Part shown: positions 61,428 through 64,000 of the stretch, in pieces
Layout: the number at the start of each line of letters is the position of its first letter
How positions within the stretch are numbered: position 1 is the first letter of the stretch
Assembly (NCBI GenBank): GCA_963662605.1
Contig: OY759785.1
Span: 682,001 to 746,000, forward strand
Source: G963662605 sp963662605
Lineage (GTDB): Bacteria; Bacteroidota; Ignavibacteria; Ignavibacteriales; Ignavibacteriaceae
Direction: 5' to 3'
Length of the DNA stretch: 64,000 nt
Position numbers and translations under genes: made by a program
Notes under the pieces: generated by a model
The model's database searches: none
What the model was told of the DNA's origin: nothing
The model's input: the letters and a program-made list of their open reading frames with translations, nothing else

Positions 61428-62429
61428 ATGAGTAACATCATAACCGAAAAACGGTTTACATTTGAACTTCCCGACGGGAAGAAGAAACAAAGGGTAGATG
61501 TTTATTTAGCCAACTCCCTGGAAAATGCCACGCGCACACGCATTCAAAAATTGATTGAAGCTGACTGTGTGCTTGTTAACGGTAAAACGACGAAAGCGAA
61601 TTATCAGGTTAAAGCCGGTGATACAATAGAAGTTGTTATTCCGGTTAGCCCGCGTCCCGACAAAGCAGAACCCGAAGATATTCCTATTCATGTGGTTTAC
61701 GAGGATGAATATTTTATCATTCTCAACAAACCGCCTGGAATGGTCGTGCATCCGTCATTCGGACATTTTACCGGAACACTGGTTAACGCCTTGCTGCATT
61801 ATTCAAAAGAGATTTCGGACAACAATGATTCACCCCGTCCGGGAATTGTTCACCGCATTGATAAAGACACAAGCGGACTCCTTGTTGTTGCCAAAGATCC
61901 GGTGACACACGCTAAGTTGTCGGCGCAGTTCTCGCGCCATGCTATTGAACGCGAGTATTGGGCAATTGTCTGGGGATTGCCGAAAGAGCAGGAAGGCACG
62001 ATTGAAACTTTTATTACACGAAGTAAAAAAGACCGCAAAGTTTTTACCACCTCCGCGAGTGAAGGAAAACACGCGATAACCCATTATTGGGTGATGGAAG
62101 AATTTGAATTTGCATCCCTTGTCAGAGTAAGACTTGAAACCGGCAGGACGCATCAGATTCGTGTTCATATGTCGAGCATTGGACATCCGATTTTTGGTGA
62201 TGAAACATACGGCGGTACGGCAATTCGCTATGGCTCGCAGCTGCCGAAGATGAAACAGCGGATTGATAACCTGCTGAAGATTATGCCGCGTCAGGCGCTC
62301 CACGCTAAAACTCTTGGATTCACACATCCCCACACTAAAGAAGTAATGAAATTCGATTCGCAGCTGCCCGATGATTTTATTGAGCTGCTTGCACATCTTC
62401 GTCCGCCTGCAACGGGACACAAAAAATGA
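61428..62429 (+). CDS. rluD: Large-subunit rRNA pseudouridine synthase (RluD family)
   Basis: 333 residues. An N-terminal S4 RNA-binding domain (RVDVYLANSLENATRTRIQKLI) precedes the catalytic domain with HRIDKDTSGLLVVAK (Asp nucleophile), and RTHQIRVHMSSIGHPIFGDETYGG. RluD-type enzymes modify helix 69 of 23S rRNA. It overlaps the NUDIX gene by 4 nt (ATGA). Confidence 0.93.
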   Translation: MSNIITEKRFTFELPDGKKKQRVDVYLANSLENATRTRIQKLIEADCVLVNGKTTKANYQVKAGDTIEVVIPVSPRPDKAEPEDIPIHVVYEDEYFIILNKPPGMVVHPSFGHFTGTLVNALLHYSKEISDNNDSPRPGIVHRIDKDTSGLLVVAKDPVTHAKLSAQFSRHAIEREYWAIVWGLPKEQEGTIETFITRSKKDRKVFTTSASEGKHAITHYWVMEEFEFASLVRVRLETGRTHQIRVHMSSIGHPIFGDETYGGTAIRYGSQLPKMKQRIDNLLKIMPRQALHAKTLGFTHPHTKEVMKFDSQLPDDFIELLAHLRPPATGHKK

Positions 62430-62797
62430 TTCGTGTTACCTGCGCGATAATTATTCAAGATGAAAAAATCCTCGCGGTACAACGAAGCGAAACCATGCCT
62501 CAGCCATTACAATGGGAATTCCCCGGCGGTAAAATAAAAGAAGGCGAGAGCGAAGAAGAGTCGCTCATCCGGGAGATACAAGAAGAACTTGATATTACCA
62601 TTAAGCCGCTCAAGCGGCTCCTACCGAACACACACCACTATCCCGATAAATCAATCGAACTTATTCCATTTATATGTGAAATCGTTCAGGGCACGATTGT
62701 GCTTCGTGAACATAAAACATTGCAATGGATGAAGAAGGAAGAATTGATGAATTTAAATTGGTGTGAAGCCGATATCCCCATCGTACAACAGATATAA
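62426..62797 (+). CDS. NUDIX hydrolase (MutT-like)
   Basis: 123 residues. The Nudix box GGKIKEGE followed by REIQEEL matches GX5EX7REUXEEXGU. Its N-terminus (RVTCAIIIQDEKILAVQRSETM) and the short length resemble 8-oxo-dGTP pyrophosphatases such as MutT. Exact specificity is not certain. It is the last gene of the lspA-lspA-rluD-mutT run and overlaps rluD. Confidence 0.9.
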   Translation: MIRVTCAIIIQDEKILAVQRSETMPQPLQWEFPGGKIKEGESEEESLIREIQEELDITIKPLKRLLPNTHHYPDKSIELIPFICEIVQGTIVLREHKTLQWMKKEELMNLNWCEADIPIVQQI

Positions 62798-63162
62798 AAC
62801 AATAGACCAGCAGAAGTGTTCTCGATACTCCCGACCCGCCTGCCGTCGGGCAGGTGAACCGGGATACTCGAACACCCTTGCTGACTGATATTAACACGGC
62901 GGTTTACCGCCGTTCAGACGACAAATTGGTGGCAGAGAAGTACGGAGATAGAATGACATCTTGTGAATGGATGAGTAAATTTGCCACTAAGTTTTCAAAA
63001 GAACCTTTCCCGCTTTGATTGACTCTCGTTGCGGAGAATGATAAGAGAAATTTAAAGCAACAAAGCCCATCGTAAGATGGGCTTTGTAAATATATAATCA
63101 GTGAAAATCCGTTTAATCCGCGCTTGCCCGCCTTTGGCGTGGTCATCCGCGTTCTATTGGGA
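62798..63162. repeat. mutT-clpP convergent intergenic region with repeats
   Basis: 365 nt with no gene. A CCCGCCTGCC/GGCAGG hairpin inside GTGTTCTCGATAC...CGAACAC (about 62816-62877) resembles the unit at 118-190. A single ATCCG-type repeat lies at about 63102-63160, split by a CCCGCCTTTGGCGTGGTC unit. In between is the bidirectional terminator at 63061-63086. Confidence 0.65.
63061..63086. terminator. Bidirectional terminator of mutT and clpP
   Basis: CAAAGCCCATC (63061-63071), loop GTAA, GATGGGCTTTG (63076-63086): an 11-bp perfect stem with short A/T stretches at both ends. It sits between the convergent NUDIX and clpP genes. Confidence 0.75.
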
Positions 63163-63774
63163 CTATTTTCTTTTCTCGATAATGTTGTCAATGATTTTGT
63201 AATTAACTGCTTCTTCGGCTGACATATAATAGTCGCGGTCGCAGTCTTTTGCAATCTCGTTAACGGCCTTGCCGGTATGCTTGGAAAGGATAGCATACAA
63301 GCTGTCACGGGTTTTTGACATTTCTCTCGCGTGAATTTCGATATCCGTCGTCTGACCCTGAATTCCACCTGCCCAGGGCTGGTGAATCATGATCTTTGAA
63401 TTCGGTAGAGCAGAGCGTTTACCTGCTGCACCACCTGCGAGCAGAACTGCCCCCATGCTGGCCGCCATGCCGACACAGATAGTAGATACATCGCATTTGA
63501 TGTACTGCATTGTGTCGTAAATAGCGAGTCCGGCTGAAACGCTGCCGCCCGGTGAATTGATATAGAGATAAATATCTTTCTGCGCGTCTTCCGATTCAAG
63601 GAAGATGAGCTGGGCAATGGTCAGACTCGCGATGTGGTCGTCAATCGCAGTGCCGAGAAAGATAATTCGTTCGCGAAGCAGGCGTGAATAAATATCCATG
63701 CCGCGTTCGCCGCGTCCCGTCTGCTCAATAACGTAAGGGACTAACTGATTGTAAATTTCTATTTTGTTTTCCAT
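63163..63774 (-). CDS. clpP: ATP-dependent Clp protease proteolytic subunit
   Basis: 203 residues. Catalytic Ser106 is in GMAASMG and His131 in MIHQP; the Asp lies in the KDCDRD stretch. LYINSPGGSVSAGLAIYDTM is a family signature. It forms the barrel that degrades proteins fed in by ClpX or ClpC. It lies just downstream of the tig gene (18 nt gap), the common tig-clpP order. Confidence 0.97.
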   Translation of the reverse strand: MENKIEIYNQLVPYVIEQTGRGERGMDIYSRLLRERIIFLGTAIDDHIASLTIAQLIFLESEDAQKDIYLYINSPGGSVSAGLAIYDTMQYIKCDVSTICVGMAASMGAVLLAGGAAGKRSALPNSKIMIHQPWAGGIQGQTTDIEIHAREMSKTRDSLYAILSKHTGKAVNEIAKDCDRDYYMSAEEAVNYKIIDNIIEKRK

Positions 63775-63792
63775 AATACTTCTTTCGTCTGA

Positions 63793-64000
63793 TTATTCAG
63801 CTTCCGTAGTTCTAACAACTCTTTTGATGTTTGCGTTCCGTTTCAGGAATTCATAAAACTCTTTTTTCAAGAAATCTTTTTTGAATTCCTCGCCCTGATA
63901 GAGTCCCATCAAGGTTTCAACCGGAGCATTGAATTTTTCGGCGTTTTCTTTGGCAAAAGCCTCAATTGTAGCGTCTGTTACTTCAATCTTTTCTTCTTTG
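63793..64000 (-). CDS. tig: Trigger factor, C-terminal end (partial)
   Basis: The minus strand is open from the window edge to a TAA at 63793-63795 and encodes about 69 residues, including ATIEAFAKENAEKFNAPVE and KDFLKKEFYEFLKRNANIK. Helical charged composition and the place before clpP fit the C-terminal end of trigger factor, the ribosome-bound folding chaperone. The gene continues past the window edge, so most of it is not seen. Confidence 0.75.
   Translation of the reverse strand, partial: KEEKIEVTDATIEAFAKENAEKFNAPVETLMGLYQGEEFKKDFLKKEFYEFLKRNANIKRVVRTTEAE

Overview
This 64 kb window looks like chromosome from a non-photosynthetic member of the Bacteroidota/Chlorobiota lineage, most like Ignavibacteria. 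That is an inference. It rests on a secreted beta-propeller protein ending in a type IX secretion sorting domain (1080-2288), Bacteroidetes-style promoters (TTTG-N20-TAnnTTTG) before rpmH and less exactly before rplU, the gene orders rpmH-rnpA-yidD-yidC, tig-clpP and ileS-dksA-like-lspA, and very many interspersed palindromic repeats. No rRNA, tRNA or CRISPR array was recognised.

Layout. 1-5190 is accessory: a terminator, repeat-packed non-coding DNA, a propeller/T9SS protein, a proteasome-like Ntn hydrolase and a membrane coiled-coil protein (the first two each preceded by a copy of the same ~115-bp leader), a DUF1697 protein, and a GxxExxY nuclease-like gene enclosed by an inverted repeat pair. 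5200-16520 is mostly housekeeping: rplU-rpmA, mdh, clpB, a Gly/Met-rich lipoprotein, an M24 peptidase, and a leftward run of HAD phosphatase, phosphoesterase/PQQ propeller and Sua5/YrdC. 16995-18369 holds a DUF3800 and a SLOG-like gene. 18575-25721 is the rpmH-rnpA-yidD-yidC operon, followed by a patatin-BamA-type outer-membrane protein, a GT2 and a nitrilase-family enzyme. 25714-29799 is leftward: ispE and three tandem GT9 (heptosyltransferase-like) genes. 29862-40652 is rightward: prmC, dtd, an alkaline-phosphatase-superfamily protein, comEC, an MFS transporter, galT and mfd.

40631-47456 is a compact, intact phage-head module of Mu-like type. Amidase, two small membrane proteins, major capsid protein and protease/scaffold read leftward. 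A holin-like protein, a small pre-terminase protein, the large terminase and a DUF935 portal read rightward from a shared divergent control region. No tail, integrase, transposase or replication gene is present. It could be a remnant, a satellite or a domesticated particle system.

47694-64000 returns to core genes: queC, a second GxxExxY gene (also between inverted repeats), ppk1, an HExxH membrane protein, a MORN/TonB-type protein, yggS, divIVA-like, a purine nucleoside phosphorylase, a membrane coiled-coil protein, ileS, a DksA-type zinc-finger protein fused to a histone-like tail, two tandem lspA genes, rluD, mutT-like, clpP and the 3' end of tig.

The intergenic DNA carries at least four families of hairpin-forming repeats: the CGCRAAG trimer, the ATCCGTG/ACACTGAT type, the CCTAACCCATG palindrome and the CTCACCC/GGGTGAG type. 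They usually sit as inverted pairs and are sometimes nested in one another. Both GxxExxY genes lie inside such pairs, which suggests they travel as cargo of these repeats.
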